Counted from the first letter of the stretch, positions 53,353 to 63,015 are shown. The stretch is DNA of 64,000 nt from Devosia sp. RR2S18 (GCF_030177755.1 NZ_CP126539.1:3901431-3965430), one strand, 5' to 3'. Program-made: numbers and translations. Notes: generated by a model not told the origin, from the letters alone.

Positions 53353-53464
53353 ACCCCCACCCGGCCTCCCCCTGAGAGAGGGAGGAGGGGGGCTGGTGGG
53401 TGCAAGATACAGCGCCAATCACCGTTCCGTTCCTCCCCCTCCCAGGGGGAGGCTAGGTGGGGGT
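53353..53464. repeat. Pair of inverted GC-rich intergenic repeats
   Basis: A C-rich unit ACCCCCACC..GCCTCCCCCTG..AGGGAGGA starts at 53353. A second copy in reverse orientation ends at 53464 (TCCTCCCCCT at 53431-53440, then GGTGGGGGTT). Each copy has internal CCTCCC/GGGAGG symmetry and the two copies are roughly 90% alike. This has the look of a dispersed palindromic element. It may act on mRNA between the ATPase and permease genes. Confidence 0.75.
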
Positions 53465-53491
53465 TACGCGATGGCGTGCTCAACACCACCA

Positions 53492-54316
53492 TCACACCGT
53501 CTCCTCATAAGAGTGGCCAGCGCGCAAGCCTTCCCGCACGCGGGCGGCGATGGCAAGGAACTCCGGCGTCTCGCGGATGTCGAGCGGGCGCTCGCGCGGC
53601 AGGGTGGATTCGATCACATCGGTCACCCGACCCGGTCGCGGCGACATGACGACGATCTTGGTTGAAAGATAAACCGCCTCGGGAATGGAGTGGGTCACAA
53701 AGCAAATGGTTTTGCCGGTGCGGGACCAGAGCTTGAGCAGTTCAAAATTGAGGTGGTCGCGCACGATCTCGTCGAGGGCGCCGAAGGGCTCGTCCATTAG
53801 GAGGAGATCGGCGTCGAAGGCCAGCGCCCGCGCGATGGACGCCCGCTGCTGCATGCCGCCTGACAATTGCCAGGGGTACTTTTTCTCAAAGCCCGCGAGG
53901 TTCACCAGATCCAGCGTGCGAGCGATGCGTTCGGACTGCTGCGCCGCGGAATAGCCCATGATCTCGAGCGGCAGGGCAACGTTCTTTTCGATGGTGCGCC
54001 AAGGGTAGAGGGCAGGCGCCTGGAAAACATAGCCGTAGGAGCGATCCTTGCGGGCGTTTTCCGGCGTCTGTCCATTGACTGTCAAAAGGCCCGAAGTGGG
54101 TCGCTCCAGATCGGCGATCGTGCGTAGGAACGTGGTCTTGCCACAGCCCGACGGCCCGATGAAGGACACGAAGTCGCCCTTAGCGATGGTAAGGTTCACG
54201 TCCGAGAGGGCATGAACCGGGCCGTCATTGGTCTGGAACGTTAGGCCGAGATTGGTGGCGGACACCACCGCGTGGGGCGCAGCCTTGTCTGTGAGGGAAG
54301 TGGAAGTTTCGGTCAT
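53492..54316 (-). CDS. ABC transporter ATPase (pyrimidine-locus importer)
   Basis: This 274-residue ATPase of the SsuB/TauB type has Walker A GPSGCGKTTFLRTIADLERPTSG, the Q-loop in YVFQAPALYPWRTIEKNV, signature LSGGMQQRA, Walker B LLLMDEPFGALDEIVRDHLN and the switch His FVTHSIPEAV. The start is either ATG 54316 or the in-frame TTG 54325. It precedes the permeases and the binding protein in the same direction. Confidence 0.9.
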   Translation of the reverse strand: MTETSTSLTDKAAPHAVVSATNLGLTFQTNDGPVHALSDVNLTIAKGDFVSFIGPSGCGKTTFLRTIADLERPTSGLLTVNGQTPENARKDRSYGYVFQAPALYPWRTIEKNVALPLEIMGYSAAQQSERIARTLDLVNLAGFEKKYPWQLSGGMQQRASIARALAFDADLLLMDEPFGALDEIVRDHLNFELLKLWSRTGKTICFVTHSIPEAVYLSTKIVVMSPRPGRVTDVIESTLPRERPLDIRETPEFLAIAARVREGLRAGHSYEETV

Positions 54317-54534
54317 CACGGACAAGAGCTGGTGCCTTTCTCAGCTGGGTTGAACGACCGGCTGCCGGAAAGCGGCGGCTTGCCTCTCCCCAGTACCGAA
54401 CAAATGCAAAAGGTGTGCCGAACGGCGTTGTCTGGCTATTGCGCCCGCCATCTGACTGCCACCCAAGAAGGGGGGATCAATGCTGCCTAAATAACCGGCA
54501 GCACGCCCATCGATACGAGCCCTTGGCGTGACCA

Positions 54535-55989
54535 TCAGACGCCCGTCGCCGGAATGCCAGAGCGCTCGATCTTGCGTGGCGCGACGATCTCCTTCCACTG
54601 GCTGAGCGCACGGTTGACCGCGCCCTTGGGCTCGCGCGCGACGAACTTGCCGTGTCCGGGTTCGGTCTTGATCTCGCTCTCGACGATGGCAACCTTGCCG
54701 CGCGTCAGCACGAAACGAGGCAAACCGGTGACTTCAAAGCCTTCGAAGACATTGTAGTCTATAACCGACTGCTGGTTTTCAGATGAGATGGTCTTGCTGC
54801 ACTTGGGGTCCCAGACGAGGAGGTCGGCATCGGCACCCACCATCACCGCACCCTTTTTGGGGTACATGCCCAGGATCTTGGCGATGTTGGTGGAGGTGAC
54901 GGCAACGAACTCGTTCATGGTCAGGCGACCCGTATTAACGCCTGCCGTCCACAGCACTGGCAGGCGATCTTCGAGACCACCTGTTCCATTGGGGATCTTG
55001 GAGAAATTGCCGACGCCGGTGCGCTTCTGCTCGGTGGTGAAGGCGCAATGGTCGGTAGCTACGACGGAAAGCGAGCCGGCCTGCAGACCCGCCCAGAGCG
55101 AATCTTGATGTTGCTTGTTGCGGAAGGGGGGCGACATGACCCGGCGCGCCGCATGATCCCAGTCGGGGTTGAAGTACTCGCTCTCGTCCAGCGTCAGGTG
55201 CTGCACCAAAGGTTCGCCATAGACGCGCATTCCCTTCTGACGGGCGCGGCGGATCGCTTCATGCGCCTGCTCGGACGAGACATGCACGACATAAAGCGGC
55301 ACGCCGGCCATATCAGCGATCATGATGGCCCGGTTGGTGGCTTCGCCCTCCACTTCGGGCGGGCGAGAATAGGCGTGGGCCTCGGGTCCATTATTGCCTT
55401 CGGCCAAGAGCTTGGCCGTCATGGCAGCGACCACATCGCCGTTTTCGGCGTGAACCAGCGGCAGCCCGCCCAGATCGGCACAGCGCTGGAAGGAGGCAAA
55501 CAACTCATCGTCGTTTACCATCAGCGCGCCCTTGTAGGCCATGAAGTGCTTGAAAGTGGTGATGCCACGGTCGACCACATCGGCCATTTCGTTGAAGACC
55601 TGCTCGCCCCACCAGGTGATTGCCATGTGGAACGAATAGTCCGCCGAGGCCTTGCCCGACTTGTTGTCCCACATCTGGAGCGCTTCGAGCAGACTTTGGC
55701 CGGGGCTCGGCAGACAGAAATCGACAACCATTGTCGTGCCGCCGGCAAGAGCAGCACGGGTGCCGCTTTCAAAATCATCGGCCGAATAGGTGCCCATGAA
55801 GGGCATCTCGAGATGGGTATGAGGATCGATGCCACCGGGCATGACGTAGCAACCCGAGGCGTCGAGCGTCTCGTCGCCAGACAGGTTCTGTCCGATCTCG
55901 ACGATGGTCTCGCCCTCGATCTTGACGTCGGCCTTGTAGGTCAGGTCCGCCGTGACGATGGTGCCGTTCTTGATGACCTTGCTTGCCAT
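54535..55989 (-). CDS. Dihydropyrimidinase
   Basis: This 484-residue enzyme of the hydantoinase/dihydropyrimidinase family opens dihydrouracil to N-carbamoyl-beta-alanine. The binuclear metal ligands are present: H57 and H59 (DPHTHLEM), the carboxylated Lys in TFKHFMAYKGALMV, His in LVHAENGD, His in VVHVSSEQA and Asp in VATDHCAFT. Length matches. It is the second enzyme gene after the amidohydrolase (9-bp gap). The neighbourhood, with ureidopropionase and beta-alanine genes, excludes a purely hydantoin role. Confidence 0.93.
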   Translation of the reverse strand: MASKVIKNGTIVTADLTYKADVKIEGETIVEIGQNLSGDETLDASGCYVMPGGIDPHTHLEMPFMGTYSADDFESGTRAALAGGTTMVVDFCLPSPGQSLLEALQMWDNKSGKASADYSFHMAITWWGEQVFNEMADVVDRGITTFKHFMAYKGALMVNDDELFASFQRCADLGGLPLVHAENGDVVAAMTAKLLAEGNNGPEAHAYSRPPEVEGEATNRAIMIADMAGVPLYVVHVSSEQAHEAIRRARQKGMRVYGEPLVQHLTLDESEYFNPDWDHAARRVMSPPFRNKQHQDSLWAGLQAGSLSVVATDHCAFTTEQKRTGVGNFSKIPNGTGGLEDRLPVLWTAGVNTGRLTMNEFVAVTSTNIAKILGMYPKKGAVMVGADADLLVWDPKCSKTISSENQQSVIDYNVFEGFEVTGLPRFVLTRGKVAIVESEIKTEPGHGKFVAREPKGAVNRALSQWKEIVAPRKIERSGIPATGV

Positions 55990-55998
55990 GATGTGCCC

Positions 55999-57249
55999 CT
56001 AACTTACGATTTCAGCAGTTTCGACCACCGCGTGGAACAGCACTTCAGCGCCGGCACGCGCCCAATCCTTGGTGATTTCCTCGGCCTCGTTGTGGCTGAG
56101 ACCATCGACGCAGGGGCACATCACCATGGCGGTGGGCGCCACGCGGTTGATCCAGCAGGCGTCGTGGCCGGCACCGGAGACGAGGTCGCGATGCGAATAG
56201 CCCAGCCGCTCGACGGCATTGCGCACGGCGGCAACGCAGCCAGCGTCGAAAGTGACGGGATCGAAATGCCCGGTAACTTCCATTGCGAAGCCCAGGCCTA
56301 GCTGGTCGGCTATCTTGGGCGCCTCAGCTTCAAGCCGGGTCTTCATGGCATCGAGGATAGCCTGGTCGGGCGAGCGGAAGTCGACGGTGAACACCACCTT
56401 ACCCGGGATGACGTTGCGCGAATTGGGATAGACATCGACATGGCCGATGGCGCCGACCGCCTGGGGTTGGTGGCTCATGGCAATTTCGTGCACCAGTTCG
56501 GTAATCCGCGCCATGCCGAGCCCGGCATTCTTGCGCATGGGCATGGGGGTCGAACCGGTATGGGCATCCTTGCCGGTGAGCGTGATCTCGAGCCACCAGA
56601 GCCCCTGGCCGTGGGTGACGACGCCGATGTCCTTGCCCTCGGCCTCGAGGATCGGCCCTTGTTCGATATGGAGTTCGAAAAAGGCGTGAATCTTGCGCTC
56701 ACCGACTTTTTCGTCGCCCTTCCAGCCGATCCGCTCCAATTCGTCGCCAAAGCGCAGGCCCTTGGCATCCTTGCGATCATAGGCCCAATCGAGATCGTGG
56801 AGGCCGGCAAAGACACCCGAGGCCAGCATGGCCGGGGCGAAGCGCGTGCCCTCCTCATTGGTCCAGTTGGTGACGACGATGGGGTGCTTGGTCTTGATAC
56901 CAAGATCGTTGAGGCTGCGCACGATTTCCAGGCCACCGAGGACGCCCAGCACGCCATCATATTTGCCACCGGTGGGCTGGGTGTCGAGGTGGCTGCCGAC
57001 ATAGACCGGCAAGGCGTGGGGGTCGGTGCCCTCGCGGCGGGCAAACATGGTGCCCATCTCATCGATGCCCATGCTCATACCGGCGTCTTCGCACCAGCGG
57101 CGAAAGAGCTGGCGCCCCTCGGCATCCGCATCGGTCAGCGTCTGGCGGTTGTTGCCGCCGGCGACGCCCGGACCGATCTTGGCCATCTCCATTAGGCTGT
57201 CCCAGAGCCGGTCACCATTGATACGAAGGTTTTCTCCTGGTGCAGACAT
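55999..57249 (-). CDS. Beta-ureidopropionase / N-carbamoyl amino acid amidohydrolase (Zn)
   Basis: This 416-residue M20-type amidase has metal ligands in GSHLDTQPTGGKYDGVLGVLGGLE, NEEGTRF, FFELHIEQGPILE and GAGHDACWINRVAPTAMVMCP. It removes the carbamoyl group of N-carbamoyl-beta-alanine, releasing beta-alanine, CO2 and ammonia. Family members also act on allantoate, but the context favours ureidopropionase. It sits between MMSDH and dihydropyrimidinase genes in the same direction. Confidence 0.9.
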   Translation of the reverse strand: MSAPGENLRINGDRLWDSLMEMAKIGPGVAGGNNRQTLTDADAEGRQLFRRWCEDAGMSMGIDEMGTMFARREGTDPHALPVYVGSHLDTQPTGGKYDGVLGVLGGLEIVRSLNDLGIKTKHPIVVTNWTNEEGTRFAPAMLASGVFAGLHDLDWAYDRKDAKGLRFGDELERIGWKGDEKVGERKIHAFFELHIEQGPILEAEGKDIGVVTHGQGLWWLEITLTGKDAHTGSTPMPMRKNAGLGMARITELVHEIAMSHQPQAVGAIGHVDVYPNSRNVIPGKVVFTVDFRSPDQAILDAMKTRLEAEAPKIADQLGLGFAMEVTGHFDPVTFDAGCVAAVRNAVERLGYSHRDLVSGAGHDACWINRVAPTAMVMCPCVDGLSHNEAEEITKDWARAGAEVLFHAVVETAEIVS

Positions 57250-57273
57250 CTGGGCGCTTCCTTTGACTGAAGG

Positions 57274-58770
57274 CTATTTGAGGCTGGGGAAGGTGAACTC
57301 CGCACCACCCTTGATGCCGGCGGGCCAGCGGGTGGTGACGGTTTTCAGCCGAGTATAGAAGTGAACGCCCTCGGGTCCGTAGATGGAGTGATCGCCGAAG
57401 AGCGAGCGCTTCCAACCGCCAAAGGAGTGGTAGGCAACCGGCACTGGGATCGGTACGTTCACACCCACCATGCCCACCTCGATCTTGTCGGCGAATTCGC
57501 GCGCAGCATCTCCATCACGGGTAAAGATGGCGGTGCCGTTGCCATATTCGTGCGTATTGATGAGATCGACGGCCTCGGCATAGTCGGCAGCGCGGACCAC
57601 CGACAGTACCGGGCCGAAGATCTCTTCCTTGTAGATGGTCATGTCGCGGGTCACGTTGTCGAACAGCGTGCCGCCGACATAGTAGCCTTCTTCATAGCCC
57701 TGGAGCTTGAAGCCGCGGCCATCCACCACCAGTTCGGCGCCTTCCTCGACGCCCTTATCGATATAGCCAACGATCTTGTCGCGATGCGCCTTGGTGACCA
57801 CCGGACCCATTTCGGCGTCCTTGTCGGTCGCCGGACCGATCTTGAGGGCTTCCACGCGCGGCTTGAGCTTGGCGACCAGCGCATCGCCAGTTTCCTTGCC
57901 GACCGGCACGGCGACGGAAATCGCCATGCAGCGCTCGCCGGCCGAGCCGTAGCCAGCGCCCATCAGGGCGTCGGCAGCCTGGTCGAGATCGGCATCGGGC
58001 ATGATGACCATGTGGTTCTTGGCGCCACCGAGTGCCTGGACGCGCTTTCCGGCCGTCGTGCCGCGCTGATAGACGTATTCGGCGATGGGGGTGGAGCCGA
58101 CGAAGCTCACCGCCTTGATGTCGGGGTGGTCGAGAATGCCGTCGACCATCTCCTTGTCGCCATGAACGATGTTGAGCACGCCCTCGGGAAGCCCCGCTTC
58201 CATGAAGAGGTTCCAGGCGAGCATGGAGGCGGATGGATCGCGCTCGGAAGGCTTAAGGATGAAGCTGTTGCCGCAGGCAATGGCGGCTGGATACATCCAC
58301 ATCGGCACCATGGCAGGGAAGTTAAAAGGCGTGATGCCGGCAACGACGCCCAGGGGCTGGCGGTCCGAATAGGAGTCGATGCTTGGGCCAACATTGCGGG
58401 AGAATTCGCCCTTGAGCAGTTGCGGGATGCCGCAGGCGAAATCCACGCAATCGATGCCGCGCGCCACCTCGCCCAAGGCATCGTCATGGACCTTGCCATG
58501 TTCCTTTGAGATCTCGCGGGCGATATCGTGGGCGTGCTGATCCAGGAGCGCCTTGAACTTGAACATGACGCGGGCCCGCTTCATGGGCGGGGTGTTACCC
58601 CAGGCGATCTGCGCCTCCTTCGCAGAGGCCACGGCCTTGTTCAGCTCGTCGAGGGTCGAGAGCGGCAGTTCGGCGGCTTGCTCGCCGGTCGCCGGGTTGA
58701 AAACAGGAACGCGGCGGCTGGATGAGGAGACGTAGCGCTTGCCGGCGACGGCGTTCTCGATGATCTGCAT
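57274..58770 (-). CDS. mmsA: (Methyl)malonate-semialdehyde dehydrogenase
   Basis: This 498-residue aldehyde dehydrogenase has the CoA-acylating MMSDH features: [41 protein letters not shown], and the catalytic Cys in [17 protein letters not shown]. It converts malonate semialdehyde, formed from beta-alanine, to acetyl-CoA and CO2. Its ATG and the stop of the aminotransferase gene share TAATG at 58770, so translation is coupled. Tail residues agree with the family. Confidence 0.92.
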   Translation of the reverse strand: MQIIENAVAGKRYVSSSSRRVPVFNPATGEQAAELPLSTLDELNKAVASAKEAQIAWGNTPPMKRARVMFKFKALLDQHAHDIAREISKEHGKVHDDALGEVARGIDCVDFACGIPQLLKGEFSRNVGPSIDSYSDRQPLGVVAGITPFNFPAMVPMWMYPAAIACGNSFILKPSERDPSASMLAWNLFMEAGLPEGVLNIVHGDKEMVDGILDHPDIKAVSFVGSTPIAEYVYQRGTTAGKRVQALGGAKNHMVIMPDADLDQAADALMGAGYGSAGERCMAISVAVPVGKETGDALVAKLKPRVEALKIGPATDKDAEMGPVVTKAHRDKIVGYIDKGVEEGAELVVDGRGFKLQGYEEGYYVGGTLFDNVTRDMTIYKEEIFGPVLSVVRAADYAEAVDLINTHEYGNGTAIFTRDGDAAREFADKIEVGMVGVNVPIPVPVAYHSFGGWKRSLFGDHSIYGPEGVHFYTRLKTVTTRWPAGIKGGAEFTFPSLK

Positions 58771-60098
58771 TAGTCGATGCTCCGCAACGCGGCGCGCACG
58801 CCGTCTACCAGTTCGCCGATCTGGGATTCCGAAATGATCAGCGGTGGACTCATGGCGATGATGTCGCCGGTGGTCCGGATGAGATAGCCCGTTTCATAGG
58901 CTTTGAGGAAAGCCGAGAACGCGCGCTTGGTGGGTTGCCCAGCGATCGGCTCGAGCTCAATGGCGCCGACGAGGCCAATATTGCGGATATCGATGACGTG
59001 GGGCTCGCCCTTGAGAGAATGGAGCGCATCTTCCCAGGCTTTCGCCAGTTGGGCACCGCGGGTCAGCAGCCCCTCTTCCTTGTAGGTTTCCAGCGTCGCG
59101 AGCGCTGCCGCCGAGGCCACCGGATTGCCCGAATAGGTATAGCCATGGAAGAACTCGATGACGTGCTCGGGCCCCTGCATGAAGGCATCGTGGATCTCGG
59201 CCGAGACCATGACCGCGCCCATGGGGATGATGCCATTGGTGAGGCCCTTGGCTGTCACCATGATGTCGGGCACCACGTCGAAATAATCCGCGCCAAACGG
59301 CGTTCCGAGGCGACCAAAGCCGGTAATCACTTCATCGAAGATGAGGAGAATGCCATGCTTCTTGGTGATCTCCCGCAGGCGCTTGAGATAGCCGGCGGGC
59401 GGGATCAGTACGCCGGTGGAGCCAGCCACGGGCTCGACGATCACCGCAGCGATGGTCGAAGCATCGTGAAGGGTGACGATGCGCTCGAGCTCGTCGGCCA
59501 GATCCAGCCCATGCTCGGGCAGACCGCGCGAGAAGGCGTTCTTGGCGAGGTTGTGCGTATGCGGCATGTGGTCGACGCCACTGAGCAGCGTGCCGAACAT
59601 CTTGCGGTTGGTGACAATGCCGCCCACCGAGATGCCACCGAAATTCACGCCGTGATAGGCGCGTTCGCGGCCGATGAGACGAGTGCGGGCGCCCTCCCCT
59701 TTCACCCGATGGTATGCCAGCGCGACTTTGAGCGCCGTTTCCACCGACTCTGAGCCCGAATTGGTGAAGAGCACATGGTCCAGCCCCTTGGGCGCGATGT
59801 CGACCAGCCGGTTGGCCAACTCGAACGCCTTGGGGTGCCCCATTTGGAAGGCTGGCGCATAGTCGAGCTCGGCCGCCTGCTTGGCGATCGCCTCGACGAT
59901 GCGGGGCCGCGCGTGGCCAGCATTGACGCACCAGAGGCCAGCCGTGCCGTCAAGCACCTGCCGACCATCATTGGTGGTGTAGTGCATGTCCTTGGCCGCG
60001 ACGAACATGCGCGGCGCTTTCTTGTACTGGCGATTTGCCGTGAACGGCATCCAGAAGGCGCTCAGATCATTTGGCGCGACTGCAGATGAATTGGACAC
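58770..60098 (-). CDS. Beta-alanine:pyruvate aminotransferase (class III)
   Basis: This 442-residue class III PLP enzyme has [31 protein letters not shown] at the N-terminus, [11 protein letters not shown] with the PLP Asp, and the Lys in [19 protein letters not shown]. This N-terminal signature is typical of omega-amino-acid:pyruvate aminotransferases. It yields malonate semialdehyde from beta-alanine. GTG 60098 with GAGGGG 4 nt upstream is the preferred start; ATG 60116 is an alternative. It is first in the enzyme operon, divergent from the RutR-like gene. Confidence 0.88.
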   Translation of the reverse strand: MSNSSAVAPNDLSAFWMPFTANRQYKKAPRMFVAAKDMHYTTNDGRQVLDGTAGLWCVNAGHARPRIVEAIAKQAAELDYAPAFQMGHPKAFELANRLVDIAPKGLDHVLFTNSGSESVETALKVALAYHRVKGEGARTRLIGRERAYHGVNFGGISVGGIVTNRKMFGTLLSGVDHMPHTHNLAKNAFSRGLPEHGLDLADELERIVTLHDASTIAAVIVEPVAGSTGVLIPPAGYLKRLREITKKHGILLIFDEVITGFGRLGTPFGADYFDVVPDIMVTAKGLTNGIIPMGAVMVSAEIHDAFMQGPEHVIEFFHGYTYSGNPVASAAALATLETYKEEGLLTRGAQLAKAWEDALHSLKGEPHVIDIRNIGLVGAIELEPIAGQPTKRAFSAFLKAYETGYLIRTTGDIIAMSPPLIISESQIGELVDGVRAALRSID

Positions 60099-60171
60099 GA
60101 AACCCCTCGCCTTCATGCTTTTCGGCTGGTTCTACTTTAGGCCTTGACGCGGAAGCGGGAAGTCCAGAATT

Positions 60172-60187
60172 TTGACCAGTTGGAAAA
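60172..60187. promoter_or_regulatory. RutR-type operator between the pyrimidine operon and its TetR gene
   Basis: TTGACCAGTTGGAAAA matches the RutR consensus TTGACCA-N2-TGGTCAA in 14 of 16 positions. It lies in the divergent region, 74 bp from the aminotransferase start and 35 bp before the TetR ATG. Confidence 0.65.
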
Positions 60188-60222
60188 ATGTTAGCACTCC
60201 CAGACTTTCCCGCAAGGCGAAA

Positions 60223-60927
60223 ATGCCGCCGACAAAAGTGAAAATTGCCGAACCGCAGATAAGTCCGAGACGCCAGAGCAAGGCGGCAGCGAAGGCGCGC
60301 CCCCTCACGCGGATACAAAGAGAGAAGCAGGACTTGATCCTGGAGGCGGCACTCGAGGTCTTCTCGGTGCATGGCTTTCGTGGCGCGACCATCGACATGA
60401 TCGCCGAGACCGCCGGGATGAGCAAACCCAATCTGCTCTACTATTTCCCGCGCAAGGAGGAGATCCATCGCCGCTTGATGGCCACCCTGCTCGACACCTG
60501 GCTCGCGCCGCTACGGGAGATGAAGGCGGACGGCGATCCGTTCCCCGAGATCCGCTCCTATATCCGGCGCAAGCTGGAAATGGCACGGGACTTTCCGCGC
60601 GAAAGCCGGCTCTTCGCCAATGAGATGCTGCAGGGCGCCCCCAGAATCATCGAGATGATTGAGGTGGACCTCAGAAACCTTGTCGATGAGAAAGCGGCGG
60701 TTCTCTTGAGTTGGATGGATCAAGGGCGGATCGCCCGCACGGACCCCTATCACTTGATCTTTTCAATTTGGGCGACGACGCAGCATTACGCTGATTTCGA
60801 TGTGCAGGTACGGGCCGTTCTGGGGCCGGCGCGTGGTGGCGAGGGCCGTTTCGAGGATGCCGCCCGCTATTTGGAGCAGTTGTTCCTGCATGGTCTGACG
60901 CCGAAGGTGAAGTCGGCGCCGCACTAG
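60223..60927 (+). CDS. rutR: TetR-family regulator, RutR-like
   Basis: This 234-residue regulator has an N-terminal basic extension, then an HTH of AALEVFSVHGFRGATIDMIAETAGMSKPNLLYYFPRKEEIHRRL. The ligand domain contains the RutR-type FANEMLQGAPRIIEMIEVDLRNLVDEKAAVL, and HLIFSIWATTQHYADFDVQVRAVL. RutR senses uracil/thymine and represses pyrimidine degradation. ATG 60223 has AAGG 5 nt upstream. It faces the degradation operon with a box between them. Confidence 0.9.
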   Translation: MPPTKVKIAEPQISPRRQSKAAAKARPLTRIQREKQDLILEAALEVFSVHGFRGATIDMIAETAGMSKPNLLYYFPRKEEIHRRLMATLLDTWLAPLREMKADGDPFPEIRSYIRRKLEMARDFPRESRLFANEMLQGAPRIIEMIEVDLRNLVDEKAAVLLSWMDQGRIARTDPYHLIFSIWATTQHYADFDVQVRAVLGPARGGEGRFEDAARYLEQLFLHGLTPKVKSAPH

Positions 60928-60942
60928 TGCGGCGCCGAGCCG

Positions 60943-61329
60943 TCAAGCCAGTTCGATGTAGATGTTGAGATCGGCCGCAAGACGATCGCCCTGGCGAACC
61001 TTGCTCACCTCACCGACAAGCGCGAGCGCGCCACTGTCGAGCAATGGAGCGACAAGCTTGCCCGCATTGCCCGGCAGGTAGCCGAGGTGCTGGTCACCGG
61101 CCAGAACGGCCACTGCAGTTGCCGGCTCGAAGCGGCGGGAAGGATCCCGTTGCAGCGTCAGCGGGGTCCCCGGTGTCAAACGCCGGACCGCGTCCGCCTG
61201 AACGGATGTCAGGTAGCTTCGAGCGAGTGGATGGAGCTTTGCTGAGGACCCGCCAGGCACCGCCGCCGCTAAAGCGGGCGCCGTTGCGAGTAGGCCCGCA
61301 CCGCCAGCGAGAAAGGCGCGACGAAACAT
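60943..61329 (-). CDS. Exported HIRAN-domain protein
   Basis: This 128-residue protein has an N-terminal signal with twin Arg (MFRRAFLAGGAGLLATAPALA), possibly Tat-dependent. It then contains a HIRAN-like domain: LTPGTPLTLQRDPSRRFEPATAVAVLAGDQHLGYLPGNAGKLVAPLLDSG. HIRAN usually binds DNA ends and is fused to nucleases or helicases; an exported stand-alone copy has no clear job. It is 9 bp after the Mn-catalase gene (same strand). Confidence 0.72.
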   Translation of the reverse strand: MFRRAFLAGGAGLLATAPALAAAVPGGSSAKLHPLARSYLTSVQADAVRRLTPGTPLTLQRDPSRRFEPATAVAVLAGDQHLGYLPGNAGKLVAPLLDSGALALVGEVSKVRQGDRLAADLNIYIELA

Positions 61330-61338
61330 GGTGCCCTC

Positions 61339-62163
61339 CTAGAGCTGCTCGGCTTGGGCGCCCGTACCCGGACGAGCGCGGCCAAGAGCCGGCTCTTCGC
61401 CAAGGGGCTCCATATTGCGCGTTTCGAATGTGCCGTTGCCGTCGATCGACTCGCCTTCTGACCACCGGCCCTGCACCGGCTCGCTGCCATCCTGCTTGAA
61501 CCCGAGATAGGCGTAGCTGAATTCCTGCTTTTCTTCGGTCTGCGGGTGGCTGTTGGGGATCGGGAAGACGTCCTGGGCACCACCGAGCTCTTCGAGCGCG
61601 GCCAGCCACTGGTTCTGGTGCATGGTGTCGCGTGCAATGAGGAACTGCAGCATGTCCTTCATGCCGGGATCATTGGTCATGTTGTAAAGACGCACAGCGA
61701 GAACCCGGCCCGTAGACTCGGCGGTAACGTTGGCGGTCATGTCGGCGGCAATGTTGCCACTGGCGTAGCAATGGCTCATGTCGAACGGCACGCCGTCGGA
61801 GTCGACGGGCATAGCGGCCAAGCCGGCCGACAGGATGTTCTTCATGTTCATGCCGCCGAGAACGGCACCAGCCACCGGGTCCGCTGCCACTGCTTCCTGT
61901 TCGCCGACCGGCGCACCTTCAAGATTGAGCGCTACTGCCGTCGCTAGCATTTCGATGTGGCCCAGCTCTTCTGTGGCTGTGTTCAGCAGCAGGTCGCGGA
62001 ACTTGGGATTACCACGAGCTCCCATGGCCTGGAAGAAATACTGCATGGCGACGCGGATCTCGCCCTCGACGCCGCCAATCGCCTGCTGCAGGGCGCGGGC
62101 GAAAATCGGATCGGGAGTTTCGACGAAAACGGGATATTGCAGCTTACCATCGGTATAGAACAT
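61339..62163 (-). CDS. Manganese-containing (non-haem) catalase
   Basis: This 274-residue enzyme disproportionates H2O2 with a dimanganese centre. Ligands appear in GGVEGEIRVAMQYFFQAMG, NTATEELGHIEMLATAV, and the second half AESTGRVLAVRLYNMTNDPGMKDMLQFLIARDTMHQNQW. Length is typical. ATG 62163 is the conserved start. The presence of the SitABCD manganese importer elsewhere in the window fits the metal need. A HIRAN protein gene follows. Confidence 0.93.
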   Translation of the reverse strand: MFYTDGKLQYPVFVETPDPIFARALQQAIGGVEGEIRVAMQYFFQAMGARGNPKFRDLLLNTATEELGHIEMLATAVALNLEGAPVGEQEAVAADPVAGAVLGGMNMKNILSAGLAAMPVDSDGVPFDMSHCYASGNIAADMTANVTAESTGRVLAVRLYNMTNDPGMKDMLQFLIARDTMHQNQWLAALEELGGAQDVFPIPNSHPQTEEKQEFSYAYLGFKQDGSEPVQGRWSEGESIDGNGTFETRNMEPLGEEPALGRARPGTGAQAEQL

Positions 62164-62241
62164 GGGAGGGAGCTCCGGTTGTTGGAGCCTTACAAACCCT
62201 ACCGGAGCAGCGGAGTTGCTTGTGCCGTTAAGCTGCAATTT

Positions 62242-62272
62242 AGGTTACTGACAGCCTACCGTCAGGTAACCT
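62242..62272 (-). promoter_or_regulatory. Imperfect palindrome upstream of Mn-catalase
   Basis: AGGTTACTGAC (62242-62252) and GTCAGGTAACCT (62261-62272) form an inverted repeat with a one-base bulge, 79 bp before the catalase ATG. It could be a regulator site or leader hairpin. The remaining non-coding DNA to 62636 shows no further structure I can name. Confidence 0.5.
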
Positions 62273-62636
62273 GCCGCAATGTTGCCCCAATACATTAGCG
62301 CCGAGCCTAAAGAGCCGTAACTTTCTGCGGAACCCTCCAAGTTTCTGATCAGCTATTGGTGAAGTTCACCGCCGTGGCCAAAGGGCAACAGCTTGGAACC
62401 TGGTTCTAAAATTGGGGTACCGCAGTTCCGCAGAGCGGCCGGAGGTGGTCGGAAGTAGATTCATTTCCTCTGAATGCGGAAAGTAAGTTCCTCGTGGCAC
62501 TGAGTCTCGCCGCATTAAGCTGTTGCACAACCACAACAGTTCCCCGCTTTGCGGCTGGTGTCCCAAAGTGGATCACATTCTGGCCCAAAGGAGATTTTAG
62601 ACGGGCTGCACCTTAACTGAAGCGAGAACTACTCCA

Positions 62637-62990
62637 GTGAACAAGAAGATCCTCTCCGCTGCTGTGATTGCTGCCTCTGTGCTGTCCTTCTCTTCTGCTG
62701 CTTATGCACAATGTGGTGGTGCCTCCTGGTATGGTCCTGGGTTCAATGGCAAGGTCGCGGCCTCGGGGGAGATCTTCAACGAGAACGCCATGACTGCGGC
62801 GCACCGCTCGCTCCCGTTTGGCACGCAGGTACTGGTGACCGATCAGCGGACTGGCGAAAAGGTGCAGGTCACGATCAACGATCGGGGGCCGTTTCATGGT
62901 AGCCGGGTGATCGATTTGTCCAAGGCCGCTGCGACCAAGCTGGGCTTCCGCAATCGCGGCACCACCTCGGTTTGTCTTTCTGCGCTCTGA
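62637..62990 (+). CDS. RlpA-like double-psi beta-barrel protein
   Basis: This 117-residue secreted protein has signal MNKKILSAAVIAASVLSFSS, cleaved after AYAQ, then a single DPBB domain: CGGASWYGPGFNGKVAASGEIFNENAMTAAHRSLPFGTQVLVTDQRTGEKVQVTINDRGPF. The His and Asp of lytic RlpA are present (AHRSLPFG, INDRGPF). Full RlpA proteins carry an extra SPOR domain; this copy is short and may be a peptidoglycan-binding or lytic accessory. Start is GTG 62637 with a weak SD; a single upstream gap of 473 bp separates it from the catalase gene. Confidence 0.88.
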   Translation: MNKKILSAAVIAASVLSFSSAAYAQCGGASWYGPGFNGKVAASGEIFNENAMTAAHRSLPFGTQVLVTDQRTGEKVQVTINDRGPFHGSRVIDLSKAAATKLGFRNRGTTSVCLSAL

Positions 62991-63015
62991 TTTCTGAACG
63001 AGATCTGAACGCTCG

